Below, in pieces: positions 7,987-16,361 of a stretch of DNA of 58,944 bases. This stretch comes from Physcocola sp002396385. Its GTDB lineage: Bacteria > Bacteroidota > Bacteroidia > Bacteroidales > Paludibacteraceae. Position 1 is the stretch's first letter, and the number at the start of each line of letters is the position of its first letter. Location: contig CAMNDM010000020.1 in the NCBI GenBank assembly GCA_946535435.1, forward strand, positions 1 to 58,944, given 5' to 3'. The notes beneath the pieces were generated by a model, which saw only the letters and a program-made list of their open reading frames with translations, was not told the origin of the DNA and did no database searches. Made by a program: the position numbers and the translations under genes.

Positions 7987-9480
7987 ATGGTTACTTTCTT
8001 TACGGCATTTGTTTTACTGATTTTAGGGTTCTTTATTTATGGCGCCTTTGTTGAAAAAATATTTGGCGCTAAAGCAGACCGAAAGACTCCTGCTTATGAG
8101 AAACAAGATGGCATAGATTACATTCCTATGGCTTCTTGGAAAGTGTATCTGATACAGTTCCTGAACATTGCTGGCACTGGTCCTATATTTGGTGCTATTA
8201 TGGGTGTTTTGTTTGGACCTGCCGCCTACTTGTGGATTGTTATCGGCTGTATTTTTGGAGGTGCCACACACGACTATCTCGCTGGTATGATTAGTCTCAG
8301 CAAGGGAGGTGCCAGTCTGCCCGAAGTGGTCGGTGACGAGTTGGGAAGTGCCGGACGCCAAACCATGCGTGTCCTTTCCCTTTTACTGATGATTATGGTT
8401 GGTGCGGTTTTCGTAACAACACCAGCGGGTCTACTTGACGGACTATTGCCTCTTTCGTTGGGAGAGTTTTCCGCATGGCCTGTTATAATTTTCTGTTATT
8501 ATATATTGGCAACTCTTTTGCCTATTGATGCGCTTATCGGACGAATTTATCCTTTGTTCGGTATAGCCCTTATCTTTATGGCGGTGGGTGTCTTGGGCGG
8601 AATCTTGGTTCAGCCTGGAGAACTGCCTGAAATAACAGAAGCCTTTACTAGTCACCATCCTGCTGGTTTGCCTATCTTCCCGATGCTGTTCATTACAATT
8701 GCATGTGGTGCCGTTAGCGGTTTTCATGCCACACAGAGCCCGATGATGGCTCGCTGCTTGAAGAACGAAAAACTGGGCCGCCCTGTTTTCTATGGTGCTA
8801 TGATTACCGAAGGTTTGGTGGCTTTGATTTGGGCGGCTGCGGCTATGAAGTTTGCCGATTCTCTCAATGTCGATGGCGCGACTCCCTATGAGAAATTGGC
8901 TACTTTCTTGAAAGAACATAATGGTAATGTGGCGGCTGTCGTTAATGCCATTTGCAACAACTGGCTGGGTACTGTTGGCGCATTTTTGGCCATCTTGGGT
9001 GTTGTGGCTGCCCCTGTCACTTCTGGCGACACTGCTTTCCGTGCGGCTCGTCTGATTGCTGCCGACTTTTTGCATTTCTCACAATCTGATGTGAAGAAAA
9101 GGCTTGTTATTGCTGTTCCGTTATTCATAACTTCGGCTGTCATTATGAATTTGAATTTCGATGTGCTTTGGCGCTATTTCGCATGGTTGAACCAAAGTCT
9201 TTCTATTTTCACTTTCTGGGCTATCACAGTTTGGTTGTATAAGAATGGCAAGCCATATATTATTACCTTGGTTCCTGCCCTATGGATGACAATGGTTTGC
9301 TCTACCTACATTATGATTTCGCCGAAAGAGGGTGTAGCTGCTTTAATGAATGGGGTTGAGTGGTGGCCTGTTGCCTCTTATGCGTTTGGTTTTGCTGTCT
9401 CTTTGACGTGCCTATACTTCTTTATCAAGTATATGCGCGCTAACAATACGACGCTCCCCTCTGATTATAAGCTCGACTAA
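7987..9480 (+). CDS. cstA: Carbon starvation CstA family membrane transporter
   Basis: A 497-residue polytopic inner-membrane protein with more than a dozen hydrophobic segments. Family signatures include the N-terminal FFIYGAFVEKIFG, QFLNIAGTGPIFGAIMG, GATHDYLAGMISL and the FHATQSPMMARCLKNE segment. CstA proteins take up pyruvate or peptides under starvation. This is the short form usual in Bacteroidetes, about 200 residues shorter than E. coli CstA. The frame opens at a GTG at 7936, but a -7 box lies between it and the ATG at 7987, so the ATG is used. Substrate is not readable. A very strong terminator follows. Confidence 0.92.
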   Translation: MVTFFTAFVLLILGFFIYGAFVEKIFGAKADRKTPAYEKQDGIDYIPMASWKVYLIQFLNIAGTGPIFGAIMGVLFGPAAYLWIVIGCIFGGATHDYLAGMISLSKGGASLPEVVGDELGSAGRQTMRVLSLLLMIMVGAVFVTTPAGLLDGLLPLSLGEFSAWPVIIFCYYILATLLPIDALIGRIYPLFGIALIFMAVGVLGGILVQPGELPEITEAFTSHHPAGLPIFPMLFITIACGAVSGFHATQSPMMARCLKNEKLGRPVFYGAMITEGLVALIWAAAAMKFADSLNVDGATPYEKLATFLKEHNGNVAAVVNAICNNWLGTVGAFLAILGVVAAPVTSGDTAFRAARLIAADFLHFSQSDVKKRLVIAVPLFITSAVIMNLNFDVLWRYFAWLNQSLSIFTFWAITVWLYKNGKPYIITLVPALWMTMVCSTYIMISPKEGVAALMNGVEWWPVASYAFGFAVSLTCLYFFIKYMRANNTTLPSDYKLD

Positions 9481-9509
9481 TACAAGAAATTGTCAATTTC
9501 TGCGTTTAT

Positions 9510-9543
9510 GCCATAGAAAACAACCGTTTTCTATGGCTTTTTT
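9510..9543 (+). terminator. Strong terminator after cstA
   Basis: A perfect 12-bp stem (GCCATAGAAAAC with GTTTTCTATGGC), loop AACC, and six T. Confidence 0.92.
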
Positions 9544-9608
9544 ATTGTGTAGCTGACAGTTAGTTGCCAAAACACATTCTTTATGCCTCTTTTTTTGAAG
9601 ATTTGTGT

Positions 9609-9616
9609 TATTTTTG
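9609..9616 (+). promoter_or_regulatory. -7 box (TATTTTTG) for the DUF6242-like lipoprotein gene
   Basis: An exact TAnnTTTG match 17 nt before the ATG at 9634. No clear -33 TTTG is at the right distance. Confidence 0.5.
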
Positions 9617-9633
9617 CGTAAATTATCTAATTT

Positions 9634-10905
9634 ATGAAGTTCAAATTTCTTTTTGTGCCTGCCGTACTCGGATTGGTTTTGGTTAGTTGTCATAAAGATG
9701 ACGAAGATAATGAGTACTCCAATTCCGATCCGCGCATCCGTACTGTTTATGTCGATGGATTGAATGTGCCTTTTGTTGTTAACGATTTTGAACATGTCAT
9801 TTATAATTATGACTCGCTGACTTACGGAACGGATGTGTCGCATAGAATGATATTTTTTACCGATTATGATGTGAAGAAGCCGGGTCTCTCCTACTTTGTC
9901 AGTGAAGGTGAGGGAAACGAATGGAAGTACTATACTAACAGAACGGCCGATTCTGTTTTCCTTGATCTTAACAATCTGAGGATTACTACCACATCTTACG
10001 ATAATAAGTACTCTACCCATTATAAACTTGATATCCGTGTACACAAGTATGATATTAACTCTTTCTCTTGGCAGAAACTAACCAACCTCTCCTTTAAAGG
10101 CGATGTTGAATCGTATAAGTCTGTTGATATTAATGGAGTATTCTATTTCTTCTATACAAACAAGAGTGGCGACAGTTATGCTCTATCTTCTGTCGATGGA
10201 AAGAAATGGACTTCTAAAAAGTTGAAAAAGCACGGATACGATTGGAACTCTTTGACTGTGTTTGGTGAAAATGCGGCTTTGTTCGCTGATGGCAAGTTGG
10301 CTTTGATTGATGTTGCTAATGCTTGCGAGGTTTCGTTGAAAGATAATGTTGCTGGTTTGAAAACTTTACTCTTTAAACTGGGCAATATGTATTGGGCCAT
10401 TGGCACCGATGGCCTATACATTTCGGAAAACGGATCTGACTTCAAGAAAAACTTTTCGCTTCCGTCTGGTTTCCCTTCTGACAATATAACTTCTTTGGTT
10501 ACGCTTACGGGTTCACGTACACGTATTGGTTATATATATGGTTCTGCCAATGGCGAAGCTTCTGTTTGGGCGCTTGATAAAGGTGGTAATCTTGTTAAAG
10601 CGTCCTCTTCCTCAGCTGGTCTGCCTCTCTTGTCTAAAACCGTTATGTTGAATGTTGATAACGAGCTCTGCCTTGTAGGCGGTATTAATTCCGATGGCGA
10701 ATATGTAAACACTTGTTACACTTCTGACGATGCCGGAATCAATTGGACCGAGAACTGGCATAAGGAATTACCTAGCAGCATAGGTCGTGTGGCGAATCTA
10801 GGGGCTTTTGTTACTGAAGATGGTAAGGTGATTTTTGCTTCTGGCGAGACTGCCAATGGCATTTTATCTGCTGTCTGGAAGGGTACTCTGAAGGGCTCGG
10901 AATAA
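9634..10905 (+). CDS. DUF6242-like exported lipoprotein
   Basis: A 423-residue lipoprotein. The signal peptide ends in a lipobox, VLVSC, with the lipidated Cys near residue 19, followed by an acidic stretch (HKDDEDNE) that is typical of surface-exposed Bacteroidetes lipoproteins. The mature part is all-beta with repeated blades, such as FYFFYTNKSGDSYALSSVDG and WAIGTDGLYISENGSDF, suggesting a beta-propeller. The length and the N-terminal layout resemble the DUF6242 family, whose function is not known. Alone in its transcription unit. Confidence 0.72.
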   Translation: MKFKFLFVPAVLGLVLVSCHKDDEDNEYSNSDPRIRTVYVDGLNVPFVVNDFEHVIYNYDSLTYGTDVSHRMIFFTDYDVKKPGLSYFVSEGEGNEWKYYTNRTADSVFLDLNNLRITTTSYDNKYSTHYKLDIRVHKYDINSFSWQKLTNLSFKGDVESYKSVDINGVFYFFYTNKSGDSYALSSVDGKKWTSKKLKKHGYDWNSLTVFGENAALFADGKLALIDVANACEVSLKDNVAGLKTLLFKLGNMYWAIGTDGLYISENGSDFKKNFSLPSGFPSDNITSLVTLTGSRTRIGYIYGSANGEASVWALDKGGNLVKASSSSAGLPLLSKTVMLNVDNELCLVGGINSDGEYVNTCYTSDDAGINWTENWHKELPSSIGRVANLGAFVTEDGKVIFASGETANGILSAVWKGTLKGSE

Positions 10906-10926
10906 TTACAGATTAGATTTAAATAG

Positions 10927-10964
10927 AAAAGAGGCAATCGGTTTTAAACCTGTTGCCTCTTTTT
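10927..10964. terminator. Bidirectional terminator between convergent genes
   Basis: AGAGGCAA (10930-10937) pairs with TTGCCTCT (10953-10960), with A-run and T-run flanks on the two sides. It serves the lipoprotein gene ending at 10905 and probably the minus-strand gene ending at 11014. Confidence 0.8.
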
Positions 10965-11013
10965 CTTGTAGGTTGTTTCACTACTTCAAAACATCAAAAT
11001 GTGTTTTGTAAAA

Positions 11014-11307
11014 TTACAAAGTGAACTCGAAGGTCTCCTTGTCGTTTACCTGTGCAACGTACGAGCCGTGTCTCCATTCGCTGAAATCAAGTGCCTGGAC
11101 GTTCTCGTTGTAATAGATAACGTGGCCCTTTTTGTCAGAAATGACTAATTTCGAACTCTTGCAGAAACTTAACAAATTGTCTTTTATAGAAAGACAGTTT
11201 GCAGCAGATGTTGCGACATTAGAAGTGGCGGCTTCGTTCACTTCGTTATTGGCCATCCCTGTCAGTACAAACAGCATTGAACCAATAATCAAACTCAGCT
11301 TTTTCAT
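11014..11307 (-). CDS. Small exported protein of unknown function
   Basis: A 97-residue protein with a clear signal peptide (MKKLSLIIGSMLFVLTGMA), leaving about 78 mature residues. The mature part has two Cys (CLSIKDNLLSFC) that could form a disulfide. A beta-rich end follows: KLVISDKKGHVIYYNENV and WRHGSYVAQVNDKETFEFTL. That end recalls the C-terminal strands of type IX secretion sorting domains and of DUF3244-like small secreted proteins, but the match is only in pattern. An exact -7 box lies upstream, so it is probably a real, independently transcribed gene. Confidence 0.72.
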   Translation of the reverse strand: MKKLSLIIGSMLFVLTGMANNEVNEAATSNVATSAANCLSIKDNLLSFCKSSKLVISDKKGHVIYYNENVQALDFSEWRHGSYVAQVNDKETFEFTL

Positions 11308-11352
11308 GACTACAATAAAATAAAAATTTTGTGTGTTCTTTTTATAACGTTA

Positions 11353-11360
11353 CAAATTTA
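11353..11360 (-). promoter_or_regulatory. -7 box (TAAATTTG, minus strand) for the small exported protein
   Basis: CAAATTTA on the plus strand reads TAAATTTG on the minus strand, an exact TAnnTTTG match about 45 nt before the ATG at 11307. Confidence 0.5.
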
Positions 11361-11467
11361 ACAATTTTAAAACTGGATTTGTATGGATTTTTTATTCATT
11401 TTATGATAGAAATGTCCAATATTTTCGGGCTGTGACTAATTGATTTATAATTTCTTGATTGATATCA

Positions 11468-11496
11468 AGAAAAAAGCACGTGTAAACAACACGTGC
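11468..11496 (-). terminator. Terminator after the purine nucleoside phosphorylase gene
   Basis: On the minus strand GGCACGTG-type arms (ACACGTGC and GCACGTGT, 8 bp) surround a short loop, and six T follow. It lies 33 nt past the stop codon at 11529. Confidence 0.85.
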
Positions 11497-11528
11497 CATT
11501 CTCTGTATATTCCGCAATGGAATTTCTA

Positions 11529-12341
11529 TTATAGTGCTCTCGCTAATTCGCGGAAAAGGGTCGATAGGTTTTTTTGCGCTTTAAGAGAATTGCGTTGTAC
11601 GTCTTCGTGGTTATTCTCTACTACACCAGCTTCCGCTAAAACGTTCGATACAACCGAAACTCCAAAGCACTTAATACCGCACCAGTGGGCTACTATGATT
11701 TCTGGTACGGTGCTCATTCCGCAGGTATCGCCACCAATCAGGCGGAAATACTTGTATTCTGCCACGGTCTCGAATGTAGGACCCTGGGTACCTACATACA
11801 CACCTTTCTGGTATGGAATGTCTAGTTGTTTTGCTATTTCTTCTGCTTTTGCGACCAAATCTTTGTTATAGGCATTGCACATGTCGGGAAAACGGACTCC
11901 CAATTCGTCACAGTTCGGACCATGTAAAGGATGCTCGGGGAATAGGTTGATGTGGTCGGTAATGATCATGATGTCACCCGCTTTGAAGTTCGGGTTCAGC
12001 CCCCCTGCCGCATTCGATACGAACAGGTATTTTATGCCGAACATCTTCATCACCTTTTCTGGAAAGGTGATGTCTTCCATGCTGTAGCCCTCGTAGAAGT
12101 GGAGGCGGCCCTGCATAGCCATCACGCTTTTACCTGCCAGTGTTCCGAACACCAGTTGCCCTTTGTGCCCGGCTACGGTGCTGGTTTTAAAATTTGGTAT
12201 CTCGTTGTATGGAATAACGTCTTTTACTTCGATTTCTTCAGCTAGTTTACCTAACCCTGTTCCCAGTATTATTGCAATCTCGGGACGCTCTTTGGTCCTA
12301 TTCTTCAGAAATTCGCAGGTACTGTTTATTTTTGTTAACAT
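11529..12341 (-). CDS. punA: Purine nucleoside phosphorylase (trimeric PNP, PunA type)
   Basis: A 270-residue enzyme of the trimeric MTAP/PNP family, which splits inosine and guanosine with phosphate for purine salvage. Visible signatures: IAIILGTGLGKLAEEI (phosphate loop), the AGHKGQLVFGTLAGK segment, MQGRLHFYEGYSMEDITFP, NAAGGLNPNFKAGDIMIITDHINL, and the purine-site segment GVYVGTQGPTFETVAEY. Length is normal. Its ATG lies 44 nt inside the 3' end of lpxK in another frame, and no later Met would keep the N-terminal domain, so the two are probably translationally coupled. Confidence 0.95.
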   Translation of the reverse strand: MLTKINSTCEFLKNRTKERPEIAIILGTGLGKLAEEIEVKDVIPYNEIPNFKTSTVAGHKGQLVFGTLAGKSVMAMQGRLHFYEGYSMEDITFPEKVMKMFGIKYLFVSNAAGGLNPNFKAGDIMIITDHINLFPEHPLHGPNCDELGVRFPDMCNAYNKDLVAKAEEIAKQLDIPYQKGVYVGTQGPTFETVAEYKYFRLIGGDTCGMSTVPEIIVAHWCGIKCFGVSVVSNVLAEAGVVENNHEDVQRNSLKAQKNLSTLFRELARAL

Positions 12342-13404
12342 ATTCTCTAATTTGTTTGGTGAATAAATCGTCGTTGTTTACCAGTCTTATCTCTAAAGGT
12401 ATGTAGTAGATTTTGTGTTTCAACTCTTGTGGCAGATTGTCGTCGCATTTCATGCGCATTGCGTCTTTTTCTGTCGTTAAAACAATTGTGTCATCTTTCC
12501 CCATCAATGCCAACTCTTCCAACATCTTTTGGTAATTTTTTTTCTTGAAGTTGTGGTGGTCGGCATAGCGCAATGGTTTAATCTCCTTGCAAATAGTACT
12601 GCTGTATTCCTCAAATAGTTCAGGTTTGGCAATGCCGCTTACACAGAGCGCTTTGTACGATGCCAGGTCTGCACTTGTGAGTGAATCTGCGTTTTCTGGA
12701 AACAATGGGGTGATCTGTTGGTAGTCGATAGTGGTAAAATAGAGCGTTTGGTATGGGTAGAGGTTCAACTCTTTCCCTATGATGCGCAAGTCGATGGGCT
12801 TTACGTCTGCCGGGCATTTTGTGACAACTACGATGTTTGCGCGGTCTTTGGCGCTCAGTGGCTCTCTAAGCCGGCCGATTGGAAAGATGTGGTCGTTTGT
12901 GACGAGGTTGTTGTAATCTACCAACAGAATGGTGATGTCGGGTTTGACGTATCGGTGTTGGAAAGCATCGTCTAGCACAAATACGTCGGGACGTGGATTC
13001 ACCTCCTGTAGCATTCGTTCTATCCCGCGTGTGCGCTTGGCATCAACACCAACCGACACATCCGGAAACTTCTGTTTCATCTGGTAGGGTTCGTCGCCTA
13101 TTTCACTTACTGTGCTTTCTGTTGTGGCAAGCCTGAAACCTCTTGTTTTGCGTTTGTATCCTCTGCTTAGAATTGCTACGTTGTTGTCCTCTTTCAACAT
13201 CCTGACAATGTGCTCTGTGAACGGAGTTTTGCCGGTGCCGCCCATGCTGATGTTGCCGATGGAAATGACTGTCAGATGTTCGAATTTCTGTTGGCTCAGT
13301 ACGCCAATTTCAAACAGCCAGTTGCGGACGGATGTCCCCAACCAATAAAGCATCGCGAAAGGCGCAAGCAGAATCTTTATGGGTAGCGGTTTGTCGTTAG
13401 TCAT
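12298..13404 (-). CDS. lpxK: Tetraacyldisaccharide 4'-kinase (lipid A synthesis)
   Basis: A 368-residue membrane-associated P-loop kinase that phosphorylates the 4' position of the lipid A disaccharide. A hydrophobic N-terminal helix (residues 9-30) anchors it. The Walker A motif is GNISMGGTGKTP at about 50-61, followed by NNVAILSRGYKR and VFVLDDAFQHRYV, which are LpxK signatures. The C-terminal TTEKDAMRM and YYIPLEIRL match as well. Length is slightly above that of E. coli LpxK. It overlaps the following punA gene by 44 nt. Confidence 0.95.
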   Translation of the reverse strand: MTNDKPLPIKILLAPFAMLYWLGTSVRNWLFEIGVLSQQKFEHLTVISIGNISMGGTGKTPFTEHIVRMLKEDNNVAILSRGYKRKTRGFRLATTESTVSEIGDEPYQMKQKFPDVSVGVDAKRTRGIERMLQEVNPRPDVFVLDDAFQHRYVKPDITILLVDYNNLVTNDHIFPIGRLREPLSAKDRANIVVVTKCPADVKPIDLRIIGKELNLYPYQTLYFTTIDYQQITPLFPENADSLTSADLASYKALCVSGIAKPELFEEYSSTICKEIKPLRYADHHNFKKKNYQKMLEELALMGKDDTIVLTTEKDAMRMKCDDNLPQELKHKIYYIPLEIRLVNNDDLFTKQIREYVNKNKQYLRISEE

Positions 13405-13476
13405 AATCGGTACTTGTCTTTTTCTTTAAAAATAGGCTTTATTTGGCTGTTATGCAATATTTATTGGCTTTAATCG

Positions 13477-14934
13477 CTAAAAATTCAGTTTGTTGTAGCG
13501 TTTTGCATAAAATGGATAGGCGTCTTTGCTGTCTTTTATGTTTTCCACTATGTTGTATATTTCCAGCCGTTCGCCCTCCGTCAGCGGTGTCCGGGGTATT
13601 ATCAGGCATTTCCCGCAATGCCAGTTCCCCCGGCCATCGCGTTCCACGCAGACCATCTGGTGCTCGTAAGCTTCAGAACTGATGCCGTCGGCGGTTACTG
13701 CTGGCGTGTTGATCTCTACCTCGTCGCGGGGAATGATGTCGTAATAGCCTTTATCGCCGATGCGGATGTCCTCAAGCGAACGGTTGCTCTTGAAGCGTTC
13801 AGGCTTGTTACGGTCTGGTTTGCCGTTGTTGCCCTTCCCTTTCTCGACAGGACTCTTCCCTTTGTCTTTATTCCCTCCCGCTTTGGTCGACTGGCACCAG
13901 CGTCGGTTTTTCTCACGGTCGGGGTGTTTCTGTATATATTTGCCGTACCATACGATTACATCGCACAATTCGAGGGCGAAACTGTACAGTTGGCGGTCGC
14001 CTCCAATGGTGTCGAGGTAGTCTACCACGTTCTTCGATTCGTCCGGATTTTCATCTGCCGTGTGTACGCACGCGTTGGCTGTGTTCAGTATCTGCTGCAG
14101 GTTCTCGCTCACGATTTGTGGAAACAGGTGGTCGCCCCGCTCGTATGAACCGTATCTTACACCAAGGTGTTTTGTGTTTTCTCCAGACAGGTAACGCAAC
14201 GATTCTTGTATGTTTATTTTCCCGTTCAATGCGCATTCATCGGGTAAAAGACCTGTCTGGTGACAGGCTCTTAGCAGGTACTCGATAACTTGCCGTAGTT
14301 GGGTGAAGTCTTGGTAACTGGTGTTTTCGCGTATCGTTTCCGGAAAGTGGAGTGATATAAGAACCGGTATCAGTATGTTTTCTATCTCTTTGTCGAGCCG
14401 GTTGTTCTTTTCCGAAATGGTGCGGAACACGTCGGAGTATAATGTCCGTATTTTTGTTTGGTAACTATTCTCGTCCGATTGGCGGATGTTTAGAAAAAGT
14501 CGGTCAAGATCGGTTGTTCCGTCGTCGTAGCGTTTGTCTTTGAAGTAGAGTAGTGGCCCCCAGTCGTCGTTGTGTTTTTTACGGTCGTCGTTGTTTACCA
14601 TTTGCAGCACCAGATCAAATTGTTCCATCGTGCCGGCACTTAACACATACCATGGTATTTCTGTATGTTTTTCTCCAAACAGTTTCGAGAGGCGTGGCAA
14701 CACGTAGGCAAGGAATGTCTTGTCTTCCACACTGTCGGCACTGAACTCGCAGTTCGCATCGAGTATTATGGCGGAATACTCGTTGAAATGGTCTTTTAGC
14801 TCTGTTTCTGCCACCTCCCAGTTAGGGTAGCATGGTAGGTCTATGTTGTATTGTTCTGCCCGTTGTTGTGTGCCTTCTACAACCGATGGGTCGTTGTCTA
14901 TCCAAAGCACTTTCATTATTTCGTTGTTTGCCAT
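13477..14934 (-). CDS. Receiver-domain protein with unknown helical and C-terminal modules
   Basis: A 485-residue protein. Residues 7-135 read as a response-regulator receiver: acidic pair Asp13/Asp15 (VLWIDNDP), phospho-acceptor Asp59 (SAIILDANC), switch residue near Ser99-Thr102 (VLSAGT), and Lys at about 132-134 (LYFKDKRYDD). A helical region (about 150-350) follows that I do not recognise. Then comes a very basic Gly/Asn/Lys linker (about 360-400) and a compact end module with WHCGKCLIIPR. No DNA-binding or output enzyme domain is apparent. It sits 9 nt downstream of a histidine-kinase-like gene, its likely partner. The start could also be Met7. Confidence 0.7.
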   Translation of the reverse strand: MANNEIMKVLWIDNDPSVVEGTQQRAEQYNIDLPCYPNWEVAETELKDHFNEYSAIILDANCEFSADSVEDKTFLAYVLPRLSKLFGEKHTEIPWYVLSAGTMEQFDLVLQMVNNDDRKKHNDDWGPLLYFKDKRYDDGTTDLDRLFLNIRQSDENSYQTKIRTLYSDVFRTISEKNNRLDKEIENILIPVLISLHFPETIRENTSYQDFTQLRQVIEYLLRACHQTGLLPDECALNGKINIQESLRYLSGENTKHLGVRYGSYERGDHLFPQIVSENLQQILNTANACVHTADENPDESKNVVDYLDTIGGDRQLYSFALELCDVIVWYGKYIQKHPDREKNRRWCQSTKAGGNKDKGKSPVEKGKGNNGKPDRNKPERFKSNRSLEDIRIGDKGYYDIIPRDEVEINTPAVTADGISSEAYEHQMVCVERDGRGNWHCGKCLIIPRTPLTEGERLEIYNIVENIKDSKDAYPFYAKRYNKLNF

Positions 14935-14943
14935 AAGCGTATG

Positions 14944-16290
14944 TTATTTATACGATATACAGTTGTGGAATGTCAGCAGATAGGCGAACGGGTAGGTGGC
15001 GTTGTCGTCGCATTCTATAGTCGCACTGCCTCCGAACCGGCTCATCAGGTTCCTGATCTGAAAGGCGCCCAGACCGTTGTGCCCGTCTGTGCCAACGGCT
15101 GTACTTCCACCATACATAAACACTTTTTCTTCCGACATGCCTTTCTGTAGCGGTTTGCCGTTGTTCGACACGGTCACTATGCAAGTGCTGCCTATACTGT
15201 TGTATTCTATCCGTATAGTGTTGTTCTTGTCTTCGATGCCCGAAAAACCATGCGAGCAGGCGTTGCTGACTATGTTGTCGAATATCTGGGTGAGGGCTTG
15301 CCTCGGAAAAACCAGGTAGAGGAGCGGGTCGCCTTTGTGTAGCACTACCTCGCCTTTTATTTTGAAGTCTTCTACCGCATATTTGCCCATTTCATCGAAC
15401 TCGAACTTGAACATCGGACTTTGGTGGGTTGCCATGTATTCGCTAATGAACGGCGCTAGCGCTATGTCTTCGGTCTCCATTCCATCGCCTATCGTGAAGG
15501 TGTTAATCTGGTTCGACAATATGTTGAGCGACTCGCTGATCCGGTTGTAGATGTCGCCGACCGAGATTGGTCTTAACTTGCCGACTTGTATCTTGTCGTC
15601 GAGTGTGCCGTTGTGTTCTGCCCTCGCTTTTTGCAACGTATTCCACCAGTTGTTCAGGTTGAAAAGGGTCTGCCCTACGGCGTGTTTTTTCAGGTGTATG
15701 TCTTTCTGGTAGTTTTCGAAGTCTTCCTGCTTTTCGGCCATCAGGTCTTGTAGCAGGGTCAGTATGTCGTTTTTCACCAGCACGTCTTGTACCTCTAGGC
15801 TCGGCAGTTCTATGACTAGGTTGAGCAAGTCGCTTTTGTCGATTAAATCGTCTATTTTGTGCGCTTGTTCGTTTGTCTTTGCTACATTCTCTAACTGTTC
15901 GCTCAAGCGGTCTGATATCAGCTCTCGTAAGAGGTAGTCCTCGCTAACTAGGTTGTGGTTTTTGATGCGGAAGGCAAAGTAAGGTATACGGTCTACCCAA
16001 ACACCGTCCTCCAATCCGTTCATTGTGCTGAGGCGGGCCACCCGGAACCGGTTGCCTGTTAGTGCGGCCATCAGGCAGGGCTCTGTAATGTGAGAACTCA
16101 CAAGGTAGTTGCCCGGCCCTATGTTCTTGTCGGATATATACGACAGCATATACTGGTCGGTGAAGTTTTCTAACGACATGCACCATTTTTGGTTGTCTTG
16201 ATTAGTGACATCAATCTTCCAAAGGTCGAAAATATCGATTAAATCGCCTAAACGGTATTCTTTTTCGGTCGTTTCTTGTGTCTTTCCCAT
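14944..16290 (-). CDS. Unusual cytoplasmic histidine-kinase-like protein (GHKL ATPase)
   Basis: A 448-residue protein without signal peptide or membrane segment. Residues 325-445 form a GHKL ATPase: N box FDNIVSNACSHGF (337-349), a D-to-N G1 box (VSNNGKP), and G2 box TDGHNGLGAFQIRNLM (401-416). A candidate phospho-accepting His203 sits in LKKHAVGQTLFNLNNWW. The first 140 residues contain no known sensor; the pattern around PYFAFRIKN and SEDYLLRELISDRLSEQLE recalls a target-recognition domain of type I restriction HsdS proteins, a low-confidence inference. It is 9 nt upstream of the receiver-protein gene and 71 nt downstream of the MetH reactivation gene. Confidence 0.72.
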   Translation of the reverse strand: MGKTQETTEKEYRLGDLIDIFDLWKIDVTNQDNQKWCMSLENFTDQYMLSYISDKNIGPGNYLVSSHITEPCLMAALTGNRFRVARLSTMNGLEDGVWVDRIPYFAFRIKNHNLVSEDYLLRELISDRLSEQLENVAKTNEQAHKIDDLIDKSDLLNLVIELPSLEVQDVLVKNDILTLLQDLMAEKQEDFENYQKDIHLKKHAVGQTLFNLNNWWNTLQKARAEHNGTLDDKIQVGKLRPISVGDIYNRISESLNILSNQINTFTIGDGMETEDIALAPFISEYMATHQSPMFKFEFDEMGKYAVEDFKIKGEVVLHKGDPLLYLVFPRQALTQIFDNIVSNACSHGFSGIEDKNNTIRIEYNSIGSTCIVTVSNNGKPLQKGMSEEKVFMYGGSTAVGTDGHNGLGAFQIRNLMSRFGGSATIECDDNATYPFAYLLTFHNCISYK

Positions 16291-16361
16291 GGCTCTTTCC
16301 CTTGTTTATAATTAAATATAAACATTTTTCCTGAATTTGTAGGAGGCTCTCTTACTTTTTC

